Source: Pseudomonadota bacterium (GTDB lineage Bacteria; Pseudomonadota; Gammaproteobacteria; Burkholderiales; Rhodocyclaceae). Taken from it: a DNA stretch of 35,112 nucleotides. The notes below the pieces were generated by a model. The model saw nothing but the letters and a program-made list of their open reading frames with translations. It searched no databases and had not been told where the DNA came from. Below, one piece after another: positions 8,158 through 15,854 of this stretch; position 1 is the first letter of the stretch, and every line of letters begins with the position of its first letter. The DNA lies in assembly GCA_021782315.1 (NCBI GenBank), contig JAJXVG010000012.1:1-35112 (forward strand). The letters run 5' to 3'. A program made the translations under genes and the position numbers.

Positions 8158-9499
8158 GGGCGATCTTTTCGGCATACAGTGCCTGCAATTCGGCGCGAGG
8201 CAGTTTTCCGGTGCTGTTGCGCGGCAGTCCGTCGACCAGAACCAGCGGCCGGGGCAGGAAGATGGCATCGATGCGCTGGCGCAGGGCGATGCCGAGCTGC
8301 CGGGCGGTCAGGCCGGGGGCGACGACGAAGGCACTCAGCCGGGTCACCCCGTCCGCAACCTGGTCGTCGGGCAGGAAGAAAGTGCCGTCGACCACACCGG
8401 GAATGGCGCAGAGCTGGTGATTCAGGTAGGCCAGCGAGGTGCGTTTGCCGGCGATATTGATCAGGTCGGCGTGGCGGCCGTGCAGTAGGAAACGGCCATC
8501 CGGCAGCAATTCGATCCGGTCGCCGAGCGGTACGCGGCCCTCAACATGGCCGTCGCAGGCGACGGTCTCGTCGGCGGCCTGTTCGAGTCGAACGTCGGAC
8601 AGCAGGGTCCAGGCGGCACCATCGGTGGTGCGGCGGCTGGCCAGTTGACCGGACTCTGTCGAGCCGTAGATCTCCAGCAAGGGCGCACCGGTACGCGCTT
8701 CGGCTTCGTTGGCCAGCGTTGCCGACAGCGGCGCGGTGGCCGAGAGCAGCAGATCGAGCGGCGGCAGCTCGATGCCGGCGGCGAGCAGTGTCGACAGGTG
8801 GAAAGGCGTGCTGACCAGCAGGCGCGGCTGCGGCACAGCGGCCAGCGCGCCGGCGATATCCTGCGGGAAGAACGGCTTGCCGGCCCAGAAAGAACAGGCG
8901 CCGTGCAGGGCAAGCAGGAAGGTCGATTCGAAACCGTAGCTGTGTTGGACCGGCACGGTCCCGACGATGGTGTGCGGACGGTCAAGCAGCCCCAGGGCGA
9001 CTGCTTCGGCCCGGCCGTTGGCGGCCAGTTTGCCCCAGGTCTTGCGCTGAGCCTGCGGCAAGCCGGTCGAGCCCGAGGTGAACAGGATGGCGGCGAGATG
9101 ATCGAACGGAATGGCCGGGACGCAAATATCCGCTGTCTGTTTCCTTCGTCCGGCGAGCAGGTCACGTGCGGGGAAATCAAAGCGCGGCAGATCCTGCGTG
9201 TCGGTACTGCCGTCGCAAAGGCAGACGAGATCCGGGTATCCGGCTTGCAGGCGGCGAAAGGTCGTTGTCGATTGTGAGGAAGGTTGCAGGCTGGTCATGC
9301 CGCGGAGCAGACCGGCGGCAAAACCGACCGCGAAATGGTAGCGGTCGTGGCACAGGTTGAGCAGATATCCGGTGGCCGGTAGCTGCTCGGCCAGCGCAGT
9401 TGCGTCGGCCAGATAGGCGGCGACGCTGACCGGGCCGTCCGGGCGCCAGGCGACGATGGCGGCGGGGTTGTCGTGGGTGAGCAGGGGCGCGGTGCTCAT
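8144..9499 (-). CDS. AMP-forming acyl/aryl-CoA (or ACP) ligase
   Basis: This is a 451-residue adenylate-forming enzyme. The phosphate-binding motif FTSGSTGLP is at about 140-148, the adenine-binding IYGSTESGQ near 275-285, the hinge aspartate region DGRFLLHGRHADLI follows, and the C-terminal catalytic lysine is K432 in RNSTGKLPR. It is slightly shorter than typical acyl-CoA synthetases (500 or more residues), matching the cluster-specific type. It would activate the aryl starter (for example a hydroxybenzoate or cinnamate) with ATP and load it on an ACP. Two ACPs lie just upstream. ATG 9499 overlaps the COG4648 stop by ATGA, which decides the start. Confidence 0.9.
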   Translation of the reverse strand: MSTAPLLTHDNPAAIVAWRPDGPVSVAAYLADATALAEQLPATGYLLNLCHDRYHFAVGFAAGLLRGMTSLQPSSQSTTTFRRLQAGYPDLVCLCDGSTDTQDLPRFDFPARDLLAGRRKQTADICVPAIPFDHLAAILFTSGSTGLPQAQRKTWGKLAANGRAEAVALGLLDRPHTIVGTVPVQHSYGFESTFLLALHGACSFWAGKPFFPQDIAGALAAVPQPRLLVSTPFHLSTLLAAGIELPPLDLLLSATAPLSATLANEAEARTGAPLLEIYGSTESGQLASRRTTDGAAWTLLSDVRLEQAADETVACDGHVEGRVPLGDRIELLPDGRFLLHGRHADLINIAGKRTSLAYLNHQLCAIPGVVDGTFFLPDDQVADGVTRLSAFVVAPGLTARQLGIALRQRIDAIFLPRPLVLVDGLPRNSTGKLPRAELQALYAEKIAHGRS

Positions 9500-10161
9500 C
9501 ACGGCGTGGCCGGCGGTTTCTGCTTGCCGTGCATGTGATAGGCGCGGACGATCTGGGCGAAACTGGGTCTTTCTTCCGGTGGCAGGACACGGATGCGCCA
9601 GAAATGCTCGCCGACGAACATGGCGGCGAGCAGGGGCATCGACAGCAAGTTGGCAAAGATCGACCATAGCGCGGCCGGCGCAAAGGTCCAGAGAATGGCC
9701 GAAATCAGCGCATTGATCAGGAAAAACAGCGTCCAGGCGACGGTTACCCGCCGGGTGTGGCGTTGTTTGCGCTCGGAAATATTGCCGTGATGCATGGCGC
9801 GGGCCAACTGGGTGATCAGGGCCTCGCCCTTGCCGAGCAGGCTGCGTCCGAACAGGGCGGCGAGCGCCAGGTTGGTGCCGAGGTGCTGAATGAAGAAGAG
9901 GAGCGCGACATTCCGGTGCAGGGTCGGCCACAACCTGGCCAGGGCGCCGAGCATGAGGAGGATGCCGCAGGCGGTGAGCGCCGGATGGCTGGCGCGCCAG
10001 AGCAACAGGACAAGGGTGGCGATAATCGGCGAGACGCCGAGCAGGACGGATAGGTCGGTATGACTGTTGCCGGCACTGCCGACGTGGGCAAGCGCAGCCC
10101 AGACGACGACGAAGACAAGCACAGCCAGGCCGCGCAGTAGCTGGGCCGGGCTGATGGTCAT
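9499..10161 (-). CDS. COG4648-family integral membrane protein
   Basis: This is a 220-residue protein of the COG4648 family, which I recognise from aryl polyene clusters. Several hydrophobic helices are evident: residues 8-26, 38-55, 60-78, about 83-105, and two more around 140-185. The segment LFFIQHLGTNLALAALFGRSLLGKGEALITQ is conserved in the family, and a cytoplasmic-looking tail (PPEERPSFAQIVRAYHMHG) ends the protein. No biochemical function is established from sequence. Its place between ACP and ligase suggests a role at the membrane in handling the growing chain. ATG 10161 overlaps the ACP stop (ATGA). Confidence 0.85.
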   Translation of the reverse strand: MTISPAQLLRGLAVLVFVVVWAALAHVGSAGNSHTDLSVLLGVSPIIATLVLLLWRASHPALTACGILLMLGALARLWPTLHRNVALLFFIQHLGTNLALAALFGRSLLGKGEALITQLARAMHHGNISERKQRHTRRVTVAWTLFFLINALISAILWTFAPAALWSIFANLLSMPLLAAMFVGEHFWRIRVLPPEERPSFAQIVRAYHMHGKQKPPATP

Positions 10162-10442
10162 TTGGTTCGCCGGCTGACGATATGTTCGGTCAATGCCCGC
10201 AGCGACGAAAAGATGCGGATGTTGTCTTCGCTGTCCGATTTGAGCTGGAAACCGTATTGCTTGGAAATGACCAGGGCGATTTCGAGGACGTCGATCGAGT
10301 CCAGGCCGAGGCCGTCGCCGAACAAGGGGGCGTCGGCTTCGATTTCGCCCGGGGCCAGGTCGAGATTGAGGGCCGTGACGATCAGCTGGGCAACTTCGGG
10401 TAAGAGGGCGGCGACGGCTTCCTGGGAAATGGCTTGAGACAT
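10158..10442 (-). CDS. Acyl carrier protein 2 of the polyene cluster
   Basis: This is a 94-residue acyl carrier protein. The phosphopantetheine site is S49 in GLGLDSIDVLE, a normal four-helix ACP motif, and the protein is acidic. It lies 17 bp after the ketoacyl synthase gene and its stop overlaps the COG4648 start. Two distinct ACPs (this one and that at 11714-11953) are typical of aryl polyene systems, one for the starter and one for chain extension; which is which cannot be told from sequence alone. Confidence 0.93.
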   Translation of the reverse strand: MSQAISQEAVAALLPEVAQLIVTALNLDLAPGEIEADAPLFGDGLGLDSIDVLEIALVISKQYGFQLKSDSEDNIRIFSSLRALTEHIVSRRTK

Positions 10443-10459
10443 GGCGATACTTCCGTGGA

Positions 10460-11710
10460 TTATTGGCTAAGGGTGCGGAACGCGAGGACCGCGTTGCTGC
10501 CGCCAAAGGCGAAGGAATTCGAGAGGGCGGCACGCAAGGGTTGAGCGCTCCGGAGCGCGGTGACATGGTCGACCCCGCTGCATTCCGGGTCGAGCGCGTC
10601 GAGATGGGCGGTCGGCGGAATGGCCCGGTCGCGCAGGGCAAGCACGGTGATGATGGCTTCGATGGCGGCCGAAGCACCGAGCATGTGACCGTGCATCGAT
10701 TTGGTGGAACTCACCGCAAGCCGGTTGGCATTGTTGCCGAAAACGGCCTTGAGGGCGGATATTTCGACCGGGTCGCCCTCGGGAGTCGCGGTGCCGTGGG
10801 CGTTGACGTAATCGATATCGCTTGCCGCCAGGCCGGCATCGGCCAGGGTCAGTTCGATGGCGCGAATCTGGCCTGCGGCCTCCGGGCGTACGAGGTGGCT
10901 GTGATCGCAGGTCGTGCCGTAGCCGATGATTTCGCCATGGATGCGGGCACCGCGAGCGACGGCATGTGCCCAGTCTTCAAGCACCAGGGCCGCCCCGCCC
11001 TCGCCCAGCACCAAGCCGTTCCGGTTCCTCGAAAAGGGGCGACAGGCGGATGGCGAGCTCTCGGCGTCGCCGGGGGCCATGACACGCAGCGCCTCCCAGG
11101 CGCGGGCAACGCCGTAGGTCTGCGGCACGTCCGAGCCGCCGGTCAGCATGACGGTCGCTTCACCGCTCCGTACGCGGCGGAAAGCCTCGCCGATGGCGAT
11201 TGCCGACGAGGCGCAGGCGACAGTGTGGGTCATGCTGACGCCACCCAGGCCAAACTGGATGGACATGTGGGCGCTTGCCCCATTGTTCATGCCGAGGACG
11301 ACGGTCAGCGGCGACAGGCGTTCGCGGTATTTTTGCCATAACTCGCGGTAACCTTTTTCGTAGGTCAGCGTCCCGCCGAGGGCCGTACCCCAGGCCACGC
11401 CCCAGTCATTGCGCATCCCCTGTCCGACCTGGCGAGGCAGGCCGGCGTCGTTCCAGGCATCGAATGCGGCAGCCATGCCGAGTTGGGCAAAGCGGTCCAT
11501 CATGCCGGCCAGCGGCTTGCCGAGTGCGATATCGGGGTCGAAGGCGGTACAACTGACGAAGGGCATGGACAGCGGTCGCGGCGCATCGTCGGTTTGCAGG
11601 TGACCGACGGCCGACTGGCCGGCACACAGACGTCCGAAGAAATCGGCAAGGTCGCCGCCATAGGGGCTGACCAGCCCCAGGCCAGTTATTGCAACCCGCC
11701 GCCGTTTCAT
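10460..11710 (-). CDS. Beta-ketoacyl-ACP synthase (KAS II-like)
   Basis: This is a complete 416-residue FabF-like condensing enzyme. The nucleophile is C166 in TVACASSAIAIGE; the two active-site histidines are H305 (NAHGTATPEGD) and H342 in KSMHGHMLGA, with K337 present. Length matches FabF. It should catalyse condensation of malonyl-ACP with the growing aryl-polyene chain. It begins 3 bp after the first ACP gene, in the same order as in other aryl polyene clusters. Whether it pairs with another KS subunit as a heterodimer cannot be seen here. Confidence 0.95.
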   Translation of the reverse strand: MKRRRVAITGLGLVSPYGGDLADFFGRLCAGQSAVGHLQTDDAPRPLSMPFVSCTAFDPDIALGKPLAGMMDRFAQLGMAAAFDAWNDAGLPRQVGQGMRNDWGVAWGTALGGTLTYEKGYRELWQKYRERLSPLTVVLGMNNGASAHMSIQFGLGGVSMTHTVACASSAIAIGEAFRRVRSGEATVMLTGGSDVPQTYGVARAWEALRVMAPGDAESSPSACRPFSRNRNGLVLGEGGAALVLEDWAHAVARGARIHGEIIGYGTTCDHSHLVRPEAAGQIRAIELTLADAGLAASDIDYVNAHGTATPEGDPVEISALKAVFGNNANRLAVSSTKSMHGHMLGASAAIEAIITVLALRDRAIPPTAHLDALDPECSGVDHVTALRSAQPLRAALSNSFAFGGSNAVLAFRTLSQ

Positions 11711-11713
11711 GTT

Positions 11714-11953
11714 TCAGCTCTTAGACCGGGCAATCAGCCCGTTCATCAGCGTTGCAATTTCGCCGACCGTCCGGGGTGTTTTCAGGTCACGGGGAAGCTT
11801 GATGCCGAACCGGTCTTCGAATTCAAACATCAGTTCGAGCATCATCAGGGAGTCGACGCCAAGTTCGGCCAAGAGCGCCCCGGAAACGACTTTTTCCGGT
11901 TCGGCGCCAAGGCGGTTCTTGAGAAATTCGCGAATCAGGTCGATAGATTCCAT
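11714..11953 (-). CDS. Acyl carrier protein 1 of the polyene cluster (first gene of operon)
   Basis: This is a 79-residue acyl carrier protein. The phosphopantetheine site is S35 in LGVDSLMMLELMFEFED, followed by a standard helix III and a basic C-terminus. It is the first gene of the long minus-strand operon. The start ATG 11953 is the only methionine available before the ACP fold begins. A putative promoter lies only 9 bp upstream, so the leader would be very short or absent. Confidence 0.92.
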   Translation of the reverse strand: MESIDLIREFLKNRLGAEPEKVVSGALLAELGVDSLMMLELMFEFEDRFGIKLPRDLKTPRTVGEIATLMNGLIARSKS

Positions 11954-11962
11954 AGGCTTGCG

Positions 11963-11990
11963 ATTTTAGCTGAAAGCCCATGTTTTCCAA
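11963..11990 (-). promoter_or_regulatory. Putative sigma-70 promoter of the polyene operon
   Basis: On the minus strand a -35 TTGGAA (complement of 11985-11990) and a -10 TAAAAT (complement of 11963-11968) are separated by 16 bp. Transcription would begin about 11956, within a few bases of the ACP start codon at 11953, implying a nearly leaderless message. The call rests on consensus match and on being just upstream of the first gene. Confidence 0.45.
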
Positions 11991-11999
11991 AGATTTACA

Positions 12000-12020
12000 C
12001 CGCCGGCACCTTGCCGGCGG
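12000..12020. repeat. GC-rich perfect hairpin between divergent genes
   Basis: CCGCCGGCA and TGCCGGCGG form a 9-bp perfect inverted repeat with a 3-base loop. It lies between the divergent polyene operon (start 11953) and the PAP2 gene (start 12097), 10 bp upstream of the putative -35 of the operon. There is no U-run, so it is not a standard terminator; an operator or structural repeat is possible. Confidence 0.5.
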
Positions 12021-12096
12021 GGTGTTAGCCCATGCGAAACGCGTCGTTTGTTACCATGTCGCCACCTTTCTTCATTTGCCAACCGCGGAGCCGCGC

Positions 12097-12765
12097 ATGC
12101 AACTCTTTTCCAGACCGCACTGGGCCCGGCAGATTGTCTCCCGGGTAATCATCCTTTGGCCCCTCAAAGCGGTTGGCACGATGCTGTTCATGCTCCTGTT
12201 TTTCTGGGGCTATTTCGGCGTGCTGCGCAATCCGTTGTTTCCGACCACGACCATGCCGCTGATCGGGCTCGACGCCTGGATACCCTTCACGCCGCTGGCC
12301 TTTCCGGCCTATGTTTCGCTATGGGTCTACGCTTCGCTGGCGCCGGCCCTGCTGCGTGATTTCCGCATGTTGGCCCTGTTCGGAACGTGGATGGCGGGCC
12401 TATGCCTGTTTTCCCTGGCCATTTTCTGGCTGTTTCCCACCACCGTCCCCGCAGCCGGGATCGACTGGAGTCTTTACCCGGAGATGGCGCTGATCAAGAA
12501 TGCCGACCCCGGAGGCAACGCCTGTCCCTCGCTGCATGTCGCGGCGGCGGTGTTTTCGGCATTCTGGCTCGACCGGGTCTTCCGCTCCGTCGGCGCGCCT
12601 TTCGCCCTGCGCTGCCTGAGCGGCTTGCATTGCCTGGCCATCCTGTGGTCCACGGTCGCCACGCGCCAGCATGTGATGCTCGATGTGCTGGCCGGCACGG
12701 TGCTCGGCGTGAGCTTCGCCGTCTTGTCCCTGCGCCGCGCGCGGGCGGTCGGTGGGGAAATCTAG
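12097..12765 (+). CDS. PAP2-superfamily membrane phosphatase
   Basis: This is a 222-residue inner-membrane protein with about six hydrophobic helices. The PAP2 core is visible: PSLH at residues 144-147 and a variant of the third motif, STVATRQHVMLD, with H192 and D196. ATG 12097 is chosen because it follows a GGAG (within 12084-12090) and starts before the first helix; longer readings enter the hairpin region. Members dephosphorylate lipid phosphates such as undecaprenyl or phosphatidate phosphates, or are related to inositolphosphotransferases. It is divergent from the polyene operon, so a link to pigment lipid handling is possible but unproven. Its stop is only 4 bp from the convergent dsbD stop. 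Confidence 0.85.
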   Translation: MQLFSRPHWARQIVSRVIILWPLKAVGTMLFMLLFFWGYFGVLRNPLFPTTTMPLIGLDAWIPFTPLAFPAYVSLWVYASLAPALLRDFRMLALFGTWMAGLCLFSLAIFWLFPTTVPAAGIDWSLYPEMALIKNADPGGNACPSLHVAAAVFSAFWLDRVFRSVGAPFALRCLSGLHCLAILWSTVATRQHVMLDVLAGTVLGVSFAVLSLRRARAVGGEI

Positions 12766-12769
12766 CGAA

Positions 12770-14521
12770 TCACACGCCCAGTTGCCGCAGCGTTTTCTGG
12801 AAGCGGGCGGCATCCTGGAAGCCGACGATGCGCACCGCCTTGATTTCCTCCCCTGCCGCATCGTAGAAAATGATGCCGGGCGGGCCGAAAAGATTGAATT
12901 TGGCCAGTAGTGCCTTGTCTTCGTCGGTATTGGCGGTGACATCGGCCTGCAACAGCGTGAAGCCGGCCAGTTTTGCCCGAACGGCCGCATCGGCAAAGGT
13001 GTAGCGTTCCATTTCCTTGCACGAAACGCACCAGTCGGCATAAAAATCGAGCATGACCGGCCGCCCGGCCGCCTTGATCCTCGCTTCGAGTTGTGCCACC
13101 GAGGCGATGCGTTCGAAAGGGAGCGGCTTTGCTTCGCCGGCGACGGCTTGTCCGCGTAGTCCGGCCAGCGGTTGCAGAGGGTCGCGGTTGCCGGCCAGGG
13201 CGCCGATCAGCAATGCGGCGCCGGTGAGCAGCATGACGATGCCGATGCCCTTCCAGAATCGTTGCCAGCCCTTGGCGTGCGGCGGCAGGGGGTCGAGGGC
13301 GTGCAGGTAGATGGCCGGAATGACGAGCAGGGCGGCCCAGGCCAGCATCGGGACGACCGGCGGCAGTACCGGCGAGACGAGCCAGACGGCGGTGGCCAGC
13401 AGCAGTACGCCGAAAGCCTTCTTGACCCCCTCCATCCACGGCCCCGTTTTCGGCAGCAGTGAGCCGCCGGCAACGCCGACGGCGATGAGCGGGGCGCCCA
13501 TGCCGAGCGCCATGACGAAGAGCGCCGTACCGCCGAAAACGGCGTCCCCGGTCTGGCCGATATAGAGCAAGGCGCCGGCCAGCGGCGCTGCGACGCAGGG
13601 GCCGACGATCAGCGCGGACAACGCGCCCATCAGGAAAACGCCGATGCCGCGCCCGCCTTGCAGATGACCCGATTCTTCCGACAGCTTGCTTTGCAGCGCG
13701 GTCGGCAGTTGCAGTTCGTAGAAACCGAACATCGAGAAGGACAAGACGACGAAAACCAGCGCAAAACAGCCGAGCACCCACGGATTCTGCAAGGCGGCGG
13801 AGAGCAGCGTGCCGGTCAGGCCGGCGGCGACGCCGGCTGCCGCGTAGGTGACGGCCATGCCGAGGACGTAGGCGAGCGACAGCGCGAAACCCCGGGCATG
13901 CGAGTTCTTGTCGCCTTGCCCGGCGATGATGCCGGAGAGAATGGGAATCATCGGAAAGACGCAGGGAGTCAGCGACAAACCCAGGCCGGCGATGAAGAAG
14001 AAGGCCAGGTTGGCCCAGAAGCCTGCCTGTTTGAGCGTTGCCGCGATTTTTCCGCTTTCGTCGCCGTCGGCTGCCTTGGAAGCCGGCGGCAGGCCGGTCG
14101 GGTCGGGCAGTTCGACGCTCAGCGGCTGGGTTTGCGGCGGATAGCAGACGCCGGCGTCGGCGCAGCCCTGGGAAGTCACCCTGAGTTTCAGTGGCAGCGG
14201 GCCGGAACTGATGCGTTCGACCGGGACGCGGATGGCGACGGTCTTGTAATAGACCTCGACATCGCCGAAATTCTCGTCCTTGTGCGCCTTGCCCTTGGGG
14301 AAGCTCGGCGTGCCGAGCGTGGCCGCATCGCCGTCGACGGCAAAGCGGAACTTGTCGCGGTACAGGTAGTAGCCCTTGGCGATCTCGTAGCGGATTTCCA
14401 GGGTCTGGCCGTCGACGGCCTTGACCGACGGCTTGAAGGCGACGGCCGGGTCGAGGAATTCCTCGGCATGGGCGAGGGAAACGAAAAAGGCGAAGAGGAG
14501 GAAGAGCAGGCGCATGGTCAT
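12770..14521 (-). CDS. dsbD: Thiol:disulfide interchange protein DsbD
   Basis: This is a 583-residue protein with all three DsbD parts. After a signal peptide (about residues 1-19) comes the periplasmic alpha domain with C120 and C126 (CADAGVC). The eight-helix transmembrane domain has cysteines in LTPCVFPMIP (about residue 184) and VGPCVAAPLAG. The C-terminal thioredoxin-like domain carries the WCVSC site (C498, C501). It passes electrons from cytoplasmic thioredoxin to periplasmic DsbC/DsbG and cytochrome c maturation partners. ATG 14521 overlaps the cutA stop (ATGA); an alternative ATG lies 6 bp downstream. Length matches family norms (about 570-600). Confidence 0.97.
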   Translation of the reverse strand: MTMRLLFLLFAFFVSLAHAEEFLDPAVAFKPSVKAVDGQTLEIRYEIAKGYYLYRDKFRFAVDGDAATLGTPSFPKGKAHKDENFGDVEVYYKTVAIRVPVERISSGPLPLKLRVTSQGCADAGVCYPPQTQPLSVELPDPTGLPPASKAADGDESGKIAATLKQAGFWANLAFFFIAGLGLSLTPCVFPMIPILSGIIAGQGDKNSHARGFALSLAYVLGMAVTYAAAGVAAGLTGTLLSAALQNPWVLGCFALVFVVLSFSMFGFYELQLPTALQSKLSEESGHLQGGRGIGVFLMGALSALIVGPCVAAPLAGALLYIGQTGDAVFGGTALFVMALGMGAPLIAVGVAGGSLLPKTGPWMEGVKKAFGVLLLATAVWLVSPVLPPVVPMLAWAALLVIPAIYLHALDPLPPHAKGWQRFWKGIGIVMLLTGAALLIGALAGNRDPLQPLAGLRGQAVAGEAKPLPFERIASVAQLEARIKAAGRPVMLDFYADWCVSCKEMERYTFADAAVRAKLAGFTLLQADVTANTDEDKALLAKFNLFGPPGIIFYDAAGEEIKAVRIVGFQDAARFQKTLRQLGV

Positions 14522-14835
14522 TTGATCGTTTCCGCCGTCACCCAGTTCAGGTAGGCGGGCAAGCCGCGGCTGATCGGCAGGGCGATGATTTCGGGCAACT
14601 CGGCAGGATGGAGCTGGCGAATCCTGGTTTCGAGCGCCGGGTAGCCGGCTGCGGTGGACTTCAGGAAAAGCGGAATTTCGGAGGTCGATTCGACCTTGCC
14701 CTGCCAGCGGTAGAGCGATTGGACGCGCGGCAGGATATTGACGCAGGCGGCCAGCCTTTCTTCGATGACGGCGAGCGCGATGGCATTGGCGCTTTCTTCG
14801 TCCGGGCAGTTGGTGATGACGAGCAGGGTTTCCAT
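14518..14835 (-). CDS. cutA: Divalent cation tolerance protein CutA
   Basis: This 105-residue cytoplasmic protein has the CutA1 signatures ITNCPDEESANAIA, EERLAACVNI and YRWQGKVESTSEIPLFLKS, and the C-terminal LNWVTAET. The family forms very stable trimers and is linked to copper/divalent metal tolerance, although the molecular role is unsettled. cutA directly upstream of dsbD with ATGA overlap is a common proteobacterial arrangement and supports both calls. Confidence 0.96.
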   Translation of the reverse strand: METLLVITNCPDEESANAIALAVIEERLAACVNILPRVQSLYRWQGKVESTSEIPLFLKSTAAGYPALETRIRQLHPAELPEIIALPISRGLPAYLNWVTAETIK

Positions 14836-14844
14836 GGGCGAATT

Positions 14845-15663
14845 CTACTTGAGCAGGCGACGACGGGTCAGGTGCAGGGCGATGGCGAAGGCTATGCCGG
14901 CAGTGGCGAGCAGGGCCATGATGTGGATCAGGGCATTGGCCGGAACCTGACCGGCGAGCAGCGGCCGGACCAGCGCGACACCCTGGGCCAGCGGCAGCCA
15001 GCCGCCGATCAAGGCCAGCCAGCCGGGCAACTGGGCGGTCGGGAAGAAAACCCCGGAAATCAGCGTCATCGGCGTGATGAAGAGGGTGAAGTAATACATG
15101 AAAAAGTCGTAGGAAGGGGCCAGGGCGTTCCAGATCAGGCCGAGCGCGGCGAAGGCCAGGCCGGTGAGGACGATGGCCGGCAGCGCCCAGAGCATCATGG
15201 GACCGTGGGTGAGGCCCATGGCGGTGACGACGACAAGGATGGCGGCGCCGGAAAAGAGCGATTTGGTCGCCGCCCAGAACAGTTCGCCGGCGACGACGTC
15301 GGCCAGGCCGAGCGGCGTGTTGAGGATGGCATCCCAGGTTTTTTGCACATGCATGCGCGAAAAGGCCGAATACAGTGCTTCGAAGGTGGCGGCGTTCATG
15401 GTCGAGGCGCAGACGGTGCCGGCGGCAAGAAAGGCGACGTAGGGCTGGCCCTCGATGCTCGGCAGCATGGCGCCCAGGCCGTAGCCGAGACCGAGCATGT
15501 AGATCAGGGGGTCGGCCAGGTTACCGAGGATGGACGGCAGGGCCAGTTTTTTCCAGACCAGGAAATTGCGCCGCCAGACCGGCAGGAAGCCGAAGAGTCG
15601 GGGCTGGGCGACGGCAAGGGAGGAAGGCATCGGATCGCTCGGGGCGGTGAATGGATCGTCCAT
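14845..15663 (-). CDS. ABC-2 type transporter permease, NodJ-like
   Basis: This is a 272-residue inner-membrane permease with six hydrophobic segments and the NodJ-type stretches VWRRNFLVWKKLALPS, ADPLIYMLGLGYGLG and FFYYFTLFITPMTLISGVFF-like (written here as family pattern; the actual sequence is FMYYFTLFITPMTLISG). ATG 15663 is used; it lacks a Shine-Dalgarno because it begins 2 bp from a palindromic repeat (15666-15829). An ATG at 15630 (MPSSLAVAQP) is a good alternative with GAGCG upstream. No ATPase is adjacent; the likely partner is the NodI-like gene at 19357-20301. NodIJ-type pairs export lipo-oligosaccharides in rhizobia; in non-symbionts the substrate is unknown. Confidence 0.88.
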   Translation of the reverse strand: MDDPFTAPSDPMPSSLAVAQPRLFGFLPVWRRNFLVWKKLALPSILGNLADPLIYMLGLGYGLGAMLPSIEGQPYVAFLAAGTVCASTMNAATFEALYSAFSRMHVQKTWDAILNTPLGLADVVAGELFWAATKSLFSGAAILVVVTAMGLTHGPMMLWALPAIVLTGLAFAALGLIWNALAPSYDFFMYYFTLFITPMTLISGVFFPTAQLPGWLALIGGWLPLAQGVALVRPLLAGQVPANALIHIMALLATAGIAFAIALHLTRRRLLK

Positions 15664-15665
15664 TT

Positions 15666-15829
15666 TAGTGTAGTGTTGCACGCTCTCTGGCACTTAAAAC
15701 CTTGTCTTTTCGGCCATGACGGCGTTGCAAATCCTCGCGATACCACTGGGTATCGCTGTGGTTTGCGCCTTGCCCCGACCAAAAATCCATCGGTTTTAAC
15801 TGTGCCGCCAAGAGTGCAACACTACACTA
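15666..15829. repeat. 164-bp MITE-like palindromic element
   Basis: The ends are perfect 16-bp inverted repeats, TAGTGTAGTGTTGCAC (15666-15681) and its complement (15814-15829). The centre is an 8-bp hairpin GCGATACC-ACTG-GGTATCGC (15737-15756), extended by GCAAA/TTTGC arms, and TTAAAACC/GGTTTTAA pairs lie in between, so the whole element is an imperfect palindrome centred near 15747. It has no coding capacity. TA dinucleotides at both ends would fit TA target duplication as made by IS630/Tc1-type transposases. It lies between the permease start and the HDOD gene stop. Confidence 0.8.
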
Positions 15830-15854
15830 GCGCCGCCGCGATCCAGGCCGGAAC

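Noticed and set aside
9163-9168. Third CACGTG palindrome as a parS candidate
   Set aside because: The flanks (GGT on the left, CGG on the right) do not match the TTT/AAA arms and it is inside the ligase gene.
13658-14554. Plus-strand open frame opposite dsbD
   Set aside because: Charged, repeat-like shadow sequence with no motif; dsbD is complete on the other strand.
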